A stretch of DNA of 52,773 bases from Acetomicrobium sp. UBA5826 (GTDB lineage Bacteria > Synergistota > Synergistia > Synergistales > Acetomicrobiaceae), in NCBI RefSeq assembly GCF_002433005.1, contig NZ_DJHF01000023.1, positions 1-52,773 on the forward strand, given 5' to 3'. The notes beneath the pieces are model-generated. The model was not told the origin of the DNA and ran no database searches. It saw nothing but the letters and a program-made list of their open reading frames with translations. Numbering within the stretch: position 1 is the first letter of the stretch; each line of letters begins with the position of its first letter. Below are positions 24,815-33,378 of this stretch, one piece after another. The position numbers were made by a program, and so were the translations under genes.

Positions 24815-25465
24815 GTGGAGAGACGTCTTTTGAGGATAAGACGTTGGATCGACAGAAGCATAGAGGCCTGCAGGCGAGGCAGGCCAAGGGATGTGGTCGT
24901 CGAACTTGAATGTGCCGAGGCGGAGATGCGAATCGCCAGGGAAGAAATTCTGACCCTCATCTCAGGTTCAAAGAGCCATCGCATTTTTTTGCCGTTGAAG
25001 CAGGCTTTCGTGTCTATGCTAGTGGCAGCTGTCATTTTAGTGGCGCTGGCTTTGCCGACCTCTATGGAGGTTATCGGAAGCAGCGGCGAAAGAGCGCAGG
25101 CTTCAAGGCCGAGAGATGTCGAATCCCTTCGTTTGAGTCTGATAACCGATGAAGAGGAAAGGCTAATCATGGCTCTGCGAAAAAGTTTAAGCGACACAAA
25201 CCTGGGGCGCCTCTACGATCCGGGAGAAGCTTCCGTGGCTGAGGCGAAGCCCGAGGAAAAGGGAACCTTAAAGGGCAAAAAGGATGACCTTGGCAGAAAA
25301 GATTTTGCAAAAAACGGAAAAAATGAGTCAAAGGACTTACCCGAAGAGAAAAAGAGTGGTGTATCATTTGAGGAGGCCATGTTGGAGGATTTCTTGAGGT
25401 TGGTTCGCCTTGGAGAGAAAGCCCTCAAGGGTCAAGAGGAGGCTGCCGTAGAGTTTTCAAATTGA
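24815..25465 (+). CDS. Single-pass membrane protein of unknown function next to a sigma factor
   Basis: 216 residues: a basic, helical N-terminal part (about 1-60, including RRLLRIRRWIDRSIEACRRG), one transmembrane segment (about 63-82), and a long charged Lys/Glu-rich C-terminal part. The positive-inside rule puts the N-terminus in the cytoplasm and the tail outside. This arrangement, directly after a sigma factor, is that of a membrane anti-sigma factor, but no zinc-binding or other anti-sigma motif is seen, so this is inference only. GTG start 7 bp after GGGGGGA; TTG 24800 is an alternative. 16 bp before bamA. Confidence 0.72.
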   Translation: MERRLLRIRRWIDRSIEACRRGRPRDVVVELECAEAEMRIAREEILTLISGSKSHRIFLPLKQAFVSMLVAAVILVALALPTSMEVIGSSGERAQASRPRDVESLRLSLITDEEERLIMALRKSLSDTNLGRLYDPGEASVAEAKPEEKGTLKGKKDDLGRKDFAKNGKNESKDLPEEKKSGVSFEEAMLEDFLRLVRLGEKALKGQEEAAVEFSN

Positions 25466-25481
25466 AGGAGTGATCTCGGGG

Positions 25482-27356
25482 ATGAAATTTTTCATTAGAA
25501 TCGTGATATTCAGCCTAGTCTTCATGCTTTTAAATTCACCCCTTGCTTTTGCCCAGACGATGCCCAACGTCGTGGCCGTAGAGGTAGAGGGCAATCGGCA
25601 GGTGGACACTAACTACATACTGTCAATAGTCGGCACAAAAGCAGGCCAACCGGCAGAGCGGGAACAGATCGATAAGGATGTAGAGTCCATATATAATTTG
25701 GGCTTTTTCTCCTATGTCGACGTCAGAGTCGAGCCTGTAGCGGATGGCATCAAGGTAGTTTACGTGGTACAGGAAAACCCTGTCGTAAAGGAAATAAGGT
25801 TTGAAGGCAACGAAGTATATAGCGAGGATGAACTTAAAGAGCTTGTCTTTACGAAGCCGGGCAACATCTTCAACTCCGTCTTCTTCAGGCACGACCTCGA
25901 GAGGATCAGAAACAAATACCAGGAAGACGGCTATGCGATGATGCGAGTGCGGGATGTGCAAATTGAAGAAGGTGTCATTACGGTAAAGATACTTGAACCC
26001 AAGGTCGGAGAAATTGCCGTGCAGGGAAATGAAAAAACCAAGACTTACGTTATAGAGCGGGAGATAAAGCTAAAACCGGGAGATCATTTCAACGCCAAGG
26101 TGCTGAGACACTCCCTCAACAAGCTTCAGAGGATGGGGTACTTCGAGACGGTGAACGTCGGTTTCGAGCCCACTCAGGACCCCGCCTTCGTAAACATCAT
26201 AGTCTCAGTGGAGGAGCAGAGAACTGGAAGGATTGGCCTTACCATAGGTCACGGCTCAAGCAGCGGATGGAGCGGTGGCTTGTCTTACGAGGACACCAAC
26301 TGGAAGGGGTTGGGCCATACCGCGTCTGTCGGATTTGAGACGGGTAAACGGGACCAATATTGGATCAGCTATGAAGAGCCCTTTATGGATGTCGATTATT
26401 ACTCTTGGAGAGTAAACCTCTATAGGTGGGAGTGGGACGACATAGAAAACTACATAGGCGGGGAATCGGTCTTTGAGTACGAAGAAACCAGGACCGGCAT
26501 ATCCGTGGGAGCGGGCAAGAAGTTCAAACACGATCCCAGGCTTAGCTGGTATGCAACGCTTGATTGGCACGATTCGGATATATCCTACGATGATATACGC
26601 TGGTACAGTGATTTCCGCAGCGCGGCGGAGGAGGTTAGCCAGAGTGATACCACCGGGAAATATAAAGGCAAGAGTGTGGAAGAAATTCAAAGGATATACT
26701 TCGACGAACACATGCAATCGGGGAAGACCTTCTCCATCACGGGCAGGCTGCAACGTTCTACTTTGGACGAGTATTTGAGCTATCCAAAGGGAGATGTCGT
26801 CAGCTTAAACGTAGAACAAGCGCTGGATTTCCTGGGTAGCGACTGGGACTTCACCAAATACTGGCTCGAAGCCAGATATTACACGCCCGTAACCAGAATA
26901 GGGGAGATCTTCGATATCGACCTTGGGACGGAAGACACGCCCGTGATTTTCGCCGCCCGCGTGAGGGCGGGCTTTTCAAGCGGCGAAATTCCATTCATGG
27001 ATCAGTATTTTTTGGGTGGTGACAGGGACCTTCGCGGTTACGAAGAGGACGAGTTTTACGGTACGGAGATGTTTTTGGCAAACTTCGAGTTGAGGATACC
27101 CATCGAGCAGGCCTTCGGGCTAGTCTTCTTCTACGACGCCGGAAACGCCTGGGGGGATAGCGATCCTTTGATAGATCATCTTTATAGGACCGTAGGCCAT
27201 GGCGGAAGACGGTCTTCCAGCTTCGATATTTCGGATCTGCATGATTCTTATGGCATAGGAGTTCGCGTGAGAACTCCCCTCGGCAACTTACGCATAGATC
27301 TGGCCGAAGGAGAATACGAAACCTACACGCACTTCGGGTTCGGCGAGCTCTTCTAA
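25482..27356 (+). CDS. bamA: Outer-membrane protein assembly factor BamA (Omp85)
   Basis: 624 residues with a signal peptide (MKFFIRIVIFSLVFMLLN to about residue 24). Three POTRA domains can be counted (starting near VVAVEVEGNRQV, VKEIRFEGNEVY and VGEIAVQGNEKT), followed by a 16-strand beta-barrel with the conserved loop-6 motif, here GGDRDLRGY in place of VRGY. It folds beta-barrel proteins into the outer membrane. E. coli BamA has five POTRAs and about 800 residues, so this is a compact form. The ATG at 25482 is chosen for the signal peptide; GTG 25470 is an alternative. The C-terminus ends in Phe, the usual barrel signal. Confidence 0.93.
   Translation: MKFFIRIVIFSLVFMLLNSPLAFAQTMPNVVAVEVEGNRQVDTNYILSIVGTKAGQPAEREQIDKDVESIYNLGFFSYVDVRVEPVADGIKVVYVVQENPVVKEIRFEGNEVYSEDELKELVFTKPGNIFNSVFFRHDLERIRNKYQEDGYAMMRVRDVQIEEGVITVKILEPKVGEIAVQGNEKTKTYVIEREIKLKPGDHFNAKVLRHSLNKLQRMGYFETVNVGFEPTQDPAFVNIIVSVEEQRTGRIGLTIGHGSSSGWSGGLSYEDTNWKGLGHTASVGFETGKRDQYWISYEEPFMDVDYYSWRVNLYRWEWDDIENYIGGESVFEYEETRTGISVGAGKKFKHDPRLSWYATLDWHDSDISYDDIRWYSDFRSAAEEVSQSDTTGKYKGKSVEEIQRIYFDEHMQSGKTFSITGRLQRSTLDEYLSYPKGDVVSLNVEQALDFLGSDWDFTKYWLEARYYTPVTRIGEIFDIDLGTEDTPVIFAARVRAGFSSGEIPFMDQYFLGGDRDLRGYEEDEFYGTEMFLANFELRIPIEQAFGLVFFYDAGNAWGDSDPLIDHLYRTVGHGGRRSSSFDISDLHDSYGIGVRVRTPLGNLRIDLAEGEYETYTHFGFGELF
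26948..26988 (+). repeat. Nested inverted repeats inside bamA
   Basis: TTTCGCCGC (26948-26956) pairs with GCGGCGAAA (26980-26988), or alternatively GCCCGC (26955-26960) with GCGGGC (26967-26972) followed by TTTT. The two foldings exclude each other. It lies in barrel codons, so it may be chance. Confidence 0.3.
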
Positions 27357-27365
27357 AGATGGGTC

Positions 27366-28613
27366 ATGAGGCAGCTTAGGGGGGCGACAAAAGGGATCTT
27401 TTTTCTCCTTCTTTGGGCGGGATTCCTCTGCGGGGCCGCTCATGGGGACGTGAAAGTCTCTTTGATGGGTCCTCCCGAATGGCTTGCTGTGGCAATGAGA
27501 GAAAGCGTCATTGCCGTCATGAATGAGATGCCCGACTACGAAGTGAGCCGACAGGAAAGACTTCTTCGCATGGTATCGGAGAGGATCTTCGAGGGATATG
27601 AAATAAAGCGTGTGAACATAACGGGAGAAAGAGAGGTATTTATGGACTTTGTGCCAAAGGAAAAGCCCAAGTGGAAGGTCGCCATCTCCGTTCCCAGACT
27701 GAGACAACCTTGTGACGGCTGGTTTTTAAAGGATAGTTCGGGGGTTGATGAAGAAGTTCTAAATATGCTGAAAGGCGTTCCCGTAGAGGCTTTAAAATGG
27801 GCTGATGATGTGTTTTTGAGGGAAGTTAAAGGGATCGTCTCCTCCCTCCTTCCCGGTTGGGAGCCCCACGTTTTGGTGAGCCGAGAGGGCGATTTTCACG
27901 TTGTTAACATATCCTTCACGGCGACTCAGGATCTGATCTTGACCTTCGATGCCCACATTTTTTCCAGGTCCCTGCCCTCCTTTTGGCAGTATGACATGCG
28001 CGAGAAGATGGCTGAAAGCCTGTCTTGCTTCGTCGGGATTCCCGTTAACTGGGCTGCCAAGCACGAGAGGGATATAGAGCTTATTGTCGAGGAAAAATTG
28101 AAAGATATGTCATTTGCTGATACAGCAAAGATAGAAGTAGACACCAAATTTATGCCCTCGAGGATTGCAAGGGTCGAAACGAACGTAGAAAGCAAAAGAT
28201 ATACATTCTACGTTTGGGGGGCAGCTTACGGCGGAACGGAGGACAAATCCACTGAACTGGGGTTGCACTTCGGACGTAAGGCACAACCTTTTCCATCCTG
28301 GGATGTGGAACTTTACGGAGAGGCCATCCTTTTTTTAGATGACGGAGACAGCGAAGAGAGGTTGGGGTTGAGGTGGTCTCCCTACAGAGATATTTGGGTG
28401 GGCACCGAGAGAGAGCTTGAGGAAGATAAGACATGGTATAGACTGTGGATAGAGGGCGGCATCAAGGCCTTTTACGCTTGGTGGCGCTATTCCGAGGACA
28501 GCGAAAACAATGCTGCATTGGGCTACCGCTTTACGGAACATCTTTCCTTGGAGATCTACCTGGACGAGCGAGACGATGACGAGGTCAGCGTGCGAGCGGT
28601 AGGCAATTTTTGA
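27366..28613 (+). CDS. Probable outer-membrane beta-barrel protein, unknown family
   Basis: 415 residues that I do not recognise. An N-terminal signal peptide (basic MRQLRGATKG, hydrophobic run, cleavage near GAAHG, about residue 26), a periplasmic-type middle part (about 30-260), and a C-terminal part (about 265-415) of alternating short strands rich in Trp and Tyr (YTFYVWGAAYGG, LGLRWSPYRDIWVG, WYRLWIEGG) ending in GNF. The aromatic C-terminal residue and strand pattern suggest a small beta-barrel that BamA could insert. It sits 9 bp after bamA and 22 bp before lpxD, where many diderms have the chaperone gene skp/ompH, but there is no resemblance to the helical Skp. Confidence 0.7.
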   Translation: MRQLRGATKGIFFLLLWAGFLCGAAHGDVKVSLMGPPEWLAVAMRESVIAVMNEMPDYEVSRQERLLRMVSERIFEGYEIKRVNITGEREVFMDFVPKEKPKWKVAISVPRLRQPCDGWFLKDSSGVDEEVLNMLKGVPVEALKWADDVFLREVKGIVSSLLPGWEPHVLVSREGDFHVVNISFTATQDLILTFDAHIFSRSLPSFWQYDMREKMAESLSCFVGIPVNWAAKHERDIELIVEEKLKDMSFADTAKIEVDTKFMPSRIARVETNVESKRYTFYVWGAAYGGTEDKSTELGLHFGRKAQPFPSWDVELYGEAILFLDDGDSEERLGLRWSPYRDIWVGTERELEEDKTWYRLWIEGGIKAFYAWWRYSEDSENNAALGYRFTEHLSLEIYLDERDDDEVSVRAVGNF

Positions 28614-28635
28614 GGTTTTTGAAAGGAAGAGAGTT

Positions 28636-29703
28636 ATGAAGAATTTCGACAGGGCCTGGAGTCTTTCCAAAGTTGCGACTTATTTGGAGGGCAGGTTGGC
28701 GGGAGATCCGGAAGAAGTCGTTTTGGGGATTGCTTCCCCCGAGGAGGCCGCACCAAATTATCTATGCGTCGTGTGGGAGAAGAAGTGGCTTCAGAAGCTG
28801 GGGGAGAGGGTTTTTGTGATAGCTCCCATGAATTGGCTGAGTCCCGTTCAAAGGGGAGTGGAAATCGAAGATCCGAAGAAGGCTTTGATTAAGTTGCTCT
28901 CCCTTTTCGAAAGGCCGCGTTCCTCGCAAGGAGGCGTTCACCCCTCAGCCGTCGTACATGAAAGAGCTTCAGTGGATCCTTCCGCATATGTAGGTCCTTT
29001 GTGTGTAGTGGATGAGGGAGCCGTGATATCTGCTAACGCCATCCTTGAGGCACACGTTTATGTCGGAAAAAACGTCTTTATTGGCGAAGGAACTGTAATT
29101 GAACCAAATGCGAGTATATACCACGATGTAACCTTGAAAAAAAGGTGTCTCATCCATACAGGCGCTTCCCTTGGTTGCGAAGGGTTCGGATTTTACAACG
29201 ACAAGAAAGGCCTTATAAAGATCCCTCAAGTGGGAGGTTTATTTGTGGAAGACGACGTCGAGATCGGTGCCCTGACGAGCATAGACAGGGGAACAATCGG
29301 GGATACCCATATAGGTCCAGGCACCAAGATAGGAGACTGCGTCCATATAGGTCATAACGCAAAAATAGGCTCAAACTGCATAATAGTAGCCATGACCGGA
29401 ATCGCCGGAAGCGCGGTAATAGAAGATAACGTGATTATGGCCGCCCAAAGCGGTGTCAAGGATCACGTTAAGGTGGGGAGAGGGACGATAGTGGCGGCCA
29501 AATCGGGGGGGACCAAGGACATTCCTCCGGGAATGATGGTCTCCGGTTTTCCGGCGAGAGACCACAGGGAAGAATTAAAGATTCAGGCGTTAATGCAGAA
29601 GTTGCCCGAAATATACGAAAGGCTAGTGCATTTGGAACGAAAATTAGGAGCGAAAGATCGCGATGGCAAAAAGAACGACCCTTCGAAGAACAATAGAAGT
29701 TAA
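28636..29703 (+). CDS. lpxD: UDP-3-O-acylglucosamine N-acyltransferase
   Basis: 355 residues; the third enzyme of lipid A synthesis, adding an acyl chain from acyl-ACP to the amino group of UDP-3-O-acyl-GlcN. A uridine-binding N-terminal domain (about 1-100) is followed by a left-handed beta helix of hexapeptide repeats; HIGHNAKIGSN holds the catalytic His, and GVKDHVKVGRGTIVAAKSG and GFPARDHREELK are family-typical. GGAAGAGAG sets the start. Overlaps lpxC by 41 bp, an unusually long overlap. Confidence 0.95.
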   Translation: MKNFDRAWSLSKVATYLEGRLAGDPEEVVLGIASPEEAAPNYLCVVWEKKWLQKLGERVFVIAPMNWLSPVQRGVEIEDPKKALIKLLSLFERPRSSQGGVHPSAVVHERASVDPSAYVGPLCVVDEGAVISANAILEAHVYVGKNVFIGEGTVIEPNASIYHDVTLKKRCLIHTGASLGCEGFGFYNDKKGLIKIPQVGGLFVEDDVEIGALTSIDRGTIGDTHIGPGTKIGDCVHIGHNAKIGSNCIIVAMTGIAGSAVIEDNVIMAAQSGVKDHVKVGRGTIVAAKSGGTKDIPPGMMVSGFPARDHREELKIQALMQKLPEIYERLVHLERKLGAKDRDGKKNDPSKNNRS

Positions 29704-30514
29704 TGGCAAGGGGCTTCACAGCGGAAGGGAGAGCGCTATTGCCTTGATTCCTTCCTATCGGGAAAGTGGTATAATGATCCGCGCTTCGAAGGGGAAAAAT
29801 CTTTATCCCATCGGAGATTGTGAGCTTTTCTCGCCCGGCAGGTCTACCTGTCTGGTTTTGCCCGATGGCGAGATAATTTATACCGTGGAACATCTTCTGG
29901 CATCCCTTTATGGTATGGGTGTAGATGATGCAGTTGTAGTTGTAGAGGGAGGAGAAGTCCCCATATTTGACGGCAGCGCCTTGCCATGGGCGGAGCACAT
30001 AAAAGATGCCGGTCTGGCGGAAAAGGATGACGGCGAAGAAAGGCCCATAAATTTGTCATCTCCCCTACTTGTGGAAGACGATGAGGCTGGGGCGTGGGTT
30101 GCCTGCTTTCCCTCCGATGTTCTAAAAGTGAGCTATATAATATCCTTTGACAACGACTTCATAGGGACGCAGGTTTTTTCTTCAGTCGTAACGGAGGAGA
30201 CTTTCCTTAAAGATTTTGCTCCTGCCAGGACTTTCGTAAGGCTTGAAGATGTGGATGAGCTAAAAAAGCAGGGTTTGGCCTTAGGCGGCAGCCTGGACAA
30301 TGCATTGGTGTTCGATGATAAGGGATTGGTAAACGATACTTCCCTGCGCTTTGAAAACGAATGCGTCAGGCACAAGGCGATGGACCTGCTGGGGGATCTG
30401 TCTTTGGTGGGCAAGTCCCTTTGCGCTCACGTCGTCGGGTTTAAGGCTGGCCACAGGCTGCATTTGCGGATGGTGGAACGTTTAAAACGGTTGTGCAGAG
30501 GTGATATGAGTTGA
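29663..30514 (+). CDS. lpxC: UDP-3-O-acyl-N-acetylglucosamine deacetylase
   Basis: 283-residue zinc amidase, the first committed step of lipid A synthesis. Zinc ligands are His77 (in TVEHLLASL), His237 and Asp241 (in RHKAMDLLGDL); NGKGLHSG near the N-terminus is the usual start and APARTF, a lid motif, is present. The ATG lies within lpxD; TAGGAG is 13 bp upstream. Overlaps fabZ by 4 bp. Confidence 0.96.
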   Translation: MAKRTTLRRTIEVNGKGLHSGRESAIALIPSYRESGIMIRASKGKNLYPIGDCELFSPGRSTCLVLPDGEIIYTVEHLLASLYGMGVDDAVVVVEGGEVPIFDGSALPWAEHIKDAGLAEKDDGEERPINLSSPLLVEDDEAGAWVACFPSDVLKVSYIISFDNDFIGTQVFSSVVTEETFLKDFAPARTFVRLEDVDELKKQGLALGGSLDNALVFDDKGLVNDTSLRFENECVRHKAMDLLGDLSLVGKSLCAHVVGFKAGHRLHLRMVERLKRLCRGDMS

Positions 30515-30978
30515 CGATTGACGAGGATAAAATTGTTGATATTGATATCCATAAAATAATGAAGTGCCTTCCCCATCGCTATCCCTTTTTGCTTGTAGAC
30601 AGGATTTTGGAGCTCGGCGAAGGGAGAATAGTAGGGTTAAAAAATGTCACCATCAACGAGCCTTTCTTTCAGGGACATTTCCCCGATGAGCCTGTCATGC
30701 CGGGCGTGCTTGTCTTGGAGGCCATGGGTCAGGTCGCTGCCATGATGATAGTACTCCGTCCGGAGATGCAGGGGATGGTCACCTATTTGACGGGAGTGGA
30801 TAAGGCCAAGTTCCGCAGGCCCGTATGTCCTGGCGATCAGTTGATCACGGAAGCGCTGGTGTGTAAGCTAAGAGGGCGCGTTGGACAAGTTAAGGCTACG
30901 GCCAGGGTTAATAACGAAATGGCAGCCGAGGCGACGTTTAGCTTTGTGGTGGCCAAGAATTTATTACAGAAGGGGTAA
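30511..30978 (+). CDS. fabZ: 3-hydroxyacyl-ACP dehydratase FabZ
   Basis: 155-residue hot-dog-fold dehydratase of fatty acid elongation, which competes with LpxA/LpxD for hydroxyacyl-ACP, explaining its place in the operon. The catalytic His is in LPHRYPFLLVD, the Glu in VMPGVLVLEAMGQ, with FFQGHFPDEP between. TTG start coupled to the lpxC stop (TTGA), with GAGGTGAT upstream. Confidence 0.95.
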   Translation: MTIDEDKIVDIDIHKIMKCLPHRYPFLLVDRILELGEGRIVGLKNVTINEPFFQGHFPDEPVMPGVLVLEAMGQVAAMMIVLRPEMQGMVTYLTGVDKAKFRRPVCPGDQLITEALVCKLRGRVGQVKATARVNNEMAAEATFSFVVAKNLLQKG

Positions 30979-30980
30979 CT

Positions 30981-31802
30981 ATGAGAGTGACAATACATCC
31001 GACGGCAATAGTCTCTCCCGAAGCGGAGTTGGAGGAAGGGGTGGTGGTTGGGCCCTATAGCATAATAGAGCCCAAAGTTCGTATAGGGAGAAATACATAC
31101 ATTGGATCCTATGTCAGGATTCTAAGCGACGTAGAAATAGGCAGAGACTGCAGGATATACGAAAACACCATACTTGGCGGCGAACCTCAGGATCACTCCT
31201 TCAAAGGTGAGATGACAAAGGTCATCATCGGCGATCGAACGATTATAAGAGAGAACGTTACCGTGCATCGTGCCACGGGAAAGAACAATGTGACGCGAAT
31301 AGGAGACGACGTATTTTTGATGGAAGGCGTTCATGTCGGGCATAACGTTAAAATAGGAAACCAAGTTACGGTGGCAAATAAAAGCGGACTTGCAGGGCAT
31401 TGCGAAGTCGAAGATAACGCCAATCTGGGTGGAATGGTAGGTGTTCATCAGTTCGTAAAGATTGGTAAGTTGTGCATGGTTGGAGGCTTGTCAAAGGTCG
31501 TGAAGGATATTCCTCCCTTTACCCTGGCAGATGGACGCCCGGCGAGGCTTTATGGGATAAACAGGATCGGCTTGCAGAGAGCCGGTTTCAATTCGACCCA
31601 GAGGGATCACGTAAAGAAAATATATAAAAGGCTTTATCATAACGGTCTTCCCTTACGGCAGGCGCTGGATATGATTCGCAACGAAGACGTCGAAGACCCG
31701 ATAGTGAGGGAAATCGTGAGCTTCTTAGAGAAATCGCGCAGAGGATTGGCGCCCTGGCCGAGAGTACGTCCTACATGGGAGATGTCGAATGATGAAGATT
31801 AA
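30981..31802 (+). CDS. lpxA: UDP-N-acetylglucosamine O-acyltransferase
   Basis: 273 residues; adds the first hydroxyacyl chain to UDP-GlcNAc. Left-handed beta helix of hexapeptides starting IHPTAIVSPEAELEEGVVVG, catalytic His in GVHVGHNVKIGNQ, then the C-terminal helical domain (NRIGLQRAGFNSTQRDHVK). The ATG is two bases after the fabZ stop. The order lpxD-lpxC-fabZ-lpxA is a compact variant of the lpx operon. Overlaps kdsC by 14 bp. Confidence 0.96.
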   Translation: MRVTIHPTAIVSPEAELEEGVVVGPYSIIEPKVRIGRNTYIGSYVRILSDVEIGRDCRIYENTILGGEPQDHSFKGEMTKVIIGDRTIIRENVTVHRATGKNNVTRIGDDVFLMEGVHVGHNVKIGNQVTVANKSGLAGHCEVEDNANLGGMVGVHQFVKIGKLCMVGGLSKVVKDIPPFTLADGRPARLYGINRIGLQRAGFNSTQRDHVKKIYKRLYHNGLPLRQALDMIRNEDVEDPIVREIVSFLEKSRRGLAPWPRVRPTWEMSNDED

Positions 31803-32259
31803 GCTTTTGGCCATGGACGTGGATGGTACCTTGACCGACGGATCGGTATATATGGACGGAGAGGGACACGAATTCAAGCGCTTCGATATCCAGGATGGGA
31901 TGGGCATTGCTCTCTTAAGGCGCGAGGGCATAGAAATAGCTTTAATAAGCGGCCGTTTTTCAGCGTCGACGGATCAGCGGGCCAAGGGTCTGGGGATTTC
32001 TTTGGTCTTTAACGGCGTAAGAGATAAATTAGGCACCTTGAAGTCCTTAACCGAAAAATTGGGCTTGAGAGATGAGGAGGTAGCCTATATAGGTGATGAT
32101 GTAAACGACATAGACTGTATAAAGTGGGCAGGTCTTGGCATTGCCGTTGCTAACGCGAGGCCTGAAGTCCTGGAAGCGGCCGGCTATATTACCAGGTCTT
32201 CTGGCGGCATGGGAGCTGTGAGGGAAGTGGCCGATTTATTGCTGAAAGAAGGAGTGTAG
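31789..32259 (+). CDS. kdsC: 3-deoxy-manno-octulosonate-8-phosphate phosphatase
   Basis: 156-residue HAD-IIIA phosphatase that releases Kdo from Kdo-8-phosphate. The nucleophile motif is MDVDGTLTDG (Asp10, with the acid Asp12), motif II LISGR, and motif IV YIGDDVNDIDCI. It lacks a cap domain, as in the KdsC tetramers. Length fits. The other kds genes are 10-12 kb downstream, so the Kdo path is split between two operons. Confidence 0.92.
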   Translation: MMKIKLLAMDVDGTLTDGSVYMDGEGHEFKRFDIQDGMGIALLRREGIEIALISGRFSASTDQRAKGLGISLVFNGVRDKLGTLKSLTEKLGLRDEEVAYIGDDVNDIDCIKWAGLGIAVANARPEVLEAAGYITRSSGGMGAVREVADLLLKEGV

Positions 32260-32268
32260 TTAGGGGTT

Positions 32269-33378
32269 ATGGCTGAATTTCGCCTGAAATTTAGGTTATT
32301 GGATAAATTCATAATAACCGAATTTTATCCTACTTTCGTTTTTGGAGTAATGGTCTTTACCGTGCTTTTGGTTGCCGGCGACTTGCTTTTTGATATCGCC
32401 GATTTGCTCATCCAAAGCAGGGTTCCCTTCAGCATAGTAATGAGGCTTTTCGTATACCGCCTGCCCGGCGTGATAGTTCTCACCTTGCCTATGGCGGCTC
32501 TGCTTGCCACGATACTGAGCTTCGGGAAGCTGGCAACGCAATCGGAGCTCACAGCCCTCAAGGCTTCGGGGATTAGTTTTTATCGCATACTGCGCCCTGT
32601 GTTCCTTGCAAGTATTTTAATTGGCGGCTTTGCCCTCCTTCTCAACGAAACCTTGGTGCCTTTGGCCGATAGGGCTGCCGATAATATAATGCGATACGAA
32701 GTTGCCAGGCAGAAACCATCCCTGCTCAAGGAGCAGATGTTTTTAAAGGAGGAGAGGGATGGCGCTCTGTCGAGAGTGATCTATATAGGCAAGCTGTTTC
32801 CCCAGGAGGGCAACATGGATGACGTCCTCATTCAGGAGTTTGAGTCGGGAGAAATTACCCGTATCATGACGGCCAAGAACGGAGATTGGAGGGATGGCCA
32901 ATGGTGGCTTTACAACGGTCAGGTTTTTAATGTCACCAAGGAAGGATTCGTAGAGCCGCTCTTCAGTTTTGAAAAACAACAGCTGTCCCTGCCCCTGTCG
33001 CCTTCTCAAGTTGTAGCGAGTTCGCAGGATCCGAAAAAAATGAGCGCCTTTGAACTGTATAACTATATAAAGCTCATGAATGTACAGGGTTCTGACGTGA
33101 ATTCGCTGTGGGTGCTGTTGCACCTGAGGTTGGCCGTGCCCTGGGCAAGCGTGGTGCTGGCTTTGGTGGGAGCGTCCGTAGGAGCCGGAACAAGGAGGTC
33201 GGGCTCGGGAATGGGCATAGGGGTTTCTATCTTATTGGTTTTTTCCTACTATGTGTTCATGTCCTTCTGCCGTTCTCTGGGTCAGGGAGGTTATATTCCT
33301 CCCTTATTGGCTGCCTGGATGCCCAACTTGATATTCCTTGCGTGTGGCGCCTTTATGGTTAAAGGGGCTAACAGGTGA
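32269..33378 (+). CDS. LptF/LptG family LPS export permease
   Basis: 369 residues of the YjgP/YjgQ family, the membrane subunits of the LPS export ABC transporter (LptB2FG). Three transmembrane segments, a large periplasmic beta-jellyroll part (about 130-270), and three more segments; the start LLDKFIITEFYPTFVFGVMV and PMAALLATILSFGKLATQSE are family-typical. Only one copy is in the window, so whether it is LptF or LptG, or acts as a homodimer, is open. The stop overlaps lpxI by 4 bp. Confidence 0.9.
   Translation: MAEFRLKFRLLDKFIITEFYPTFVFGVMVFTVLLVAGDLLFDIADLLIQSRVPFSIVMRLFVYRLPGVIVLTLPMAALLATILSFGKLATQSELTALKASGISFYRILRPVFLASILIGGFALLLNETLVPLADRAADNIMRYEVARQKPSLLKEQMFLKEERDGALSRVIYIGKLFPQEGNMDDVLIQEFESGEITRIMTAKNGDWRDGQWWLYNGQVFNVTKEGFVEPLFSFEKQQLSLPLSPSQVVASSQDPKKMSAFELYNYIKLMNVQGSDVNSLWVLLHLRLAVPWASVVLALVGASVGAGTRRSGSGMGIGVSILLVFSYYVFMSFCRSLGQGGYIPPLLAAWMPNLIFLACGAFMVKGANR

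Noticed and set aside
29767..29775. Perfect TGGTATAAT inside lpxC
   Set aside because: Matches the extended -10 pattern but falls in conserved coding sequence with no gene start near; taken as chance, though an internal promoter cannot be excluded.
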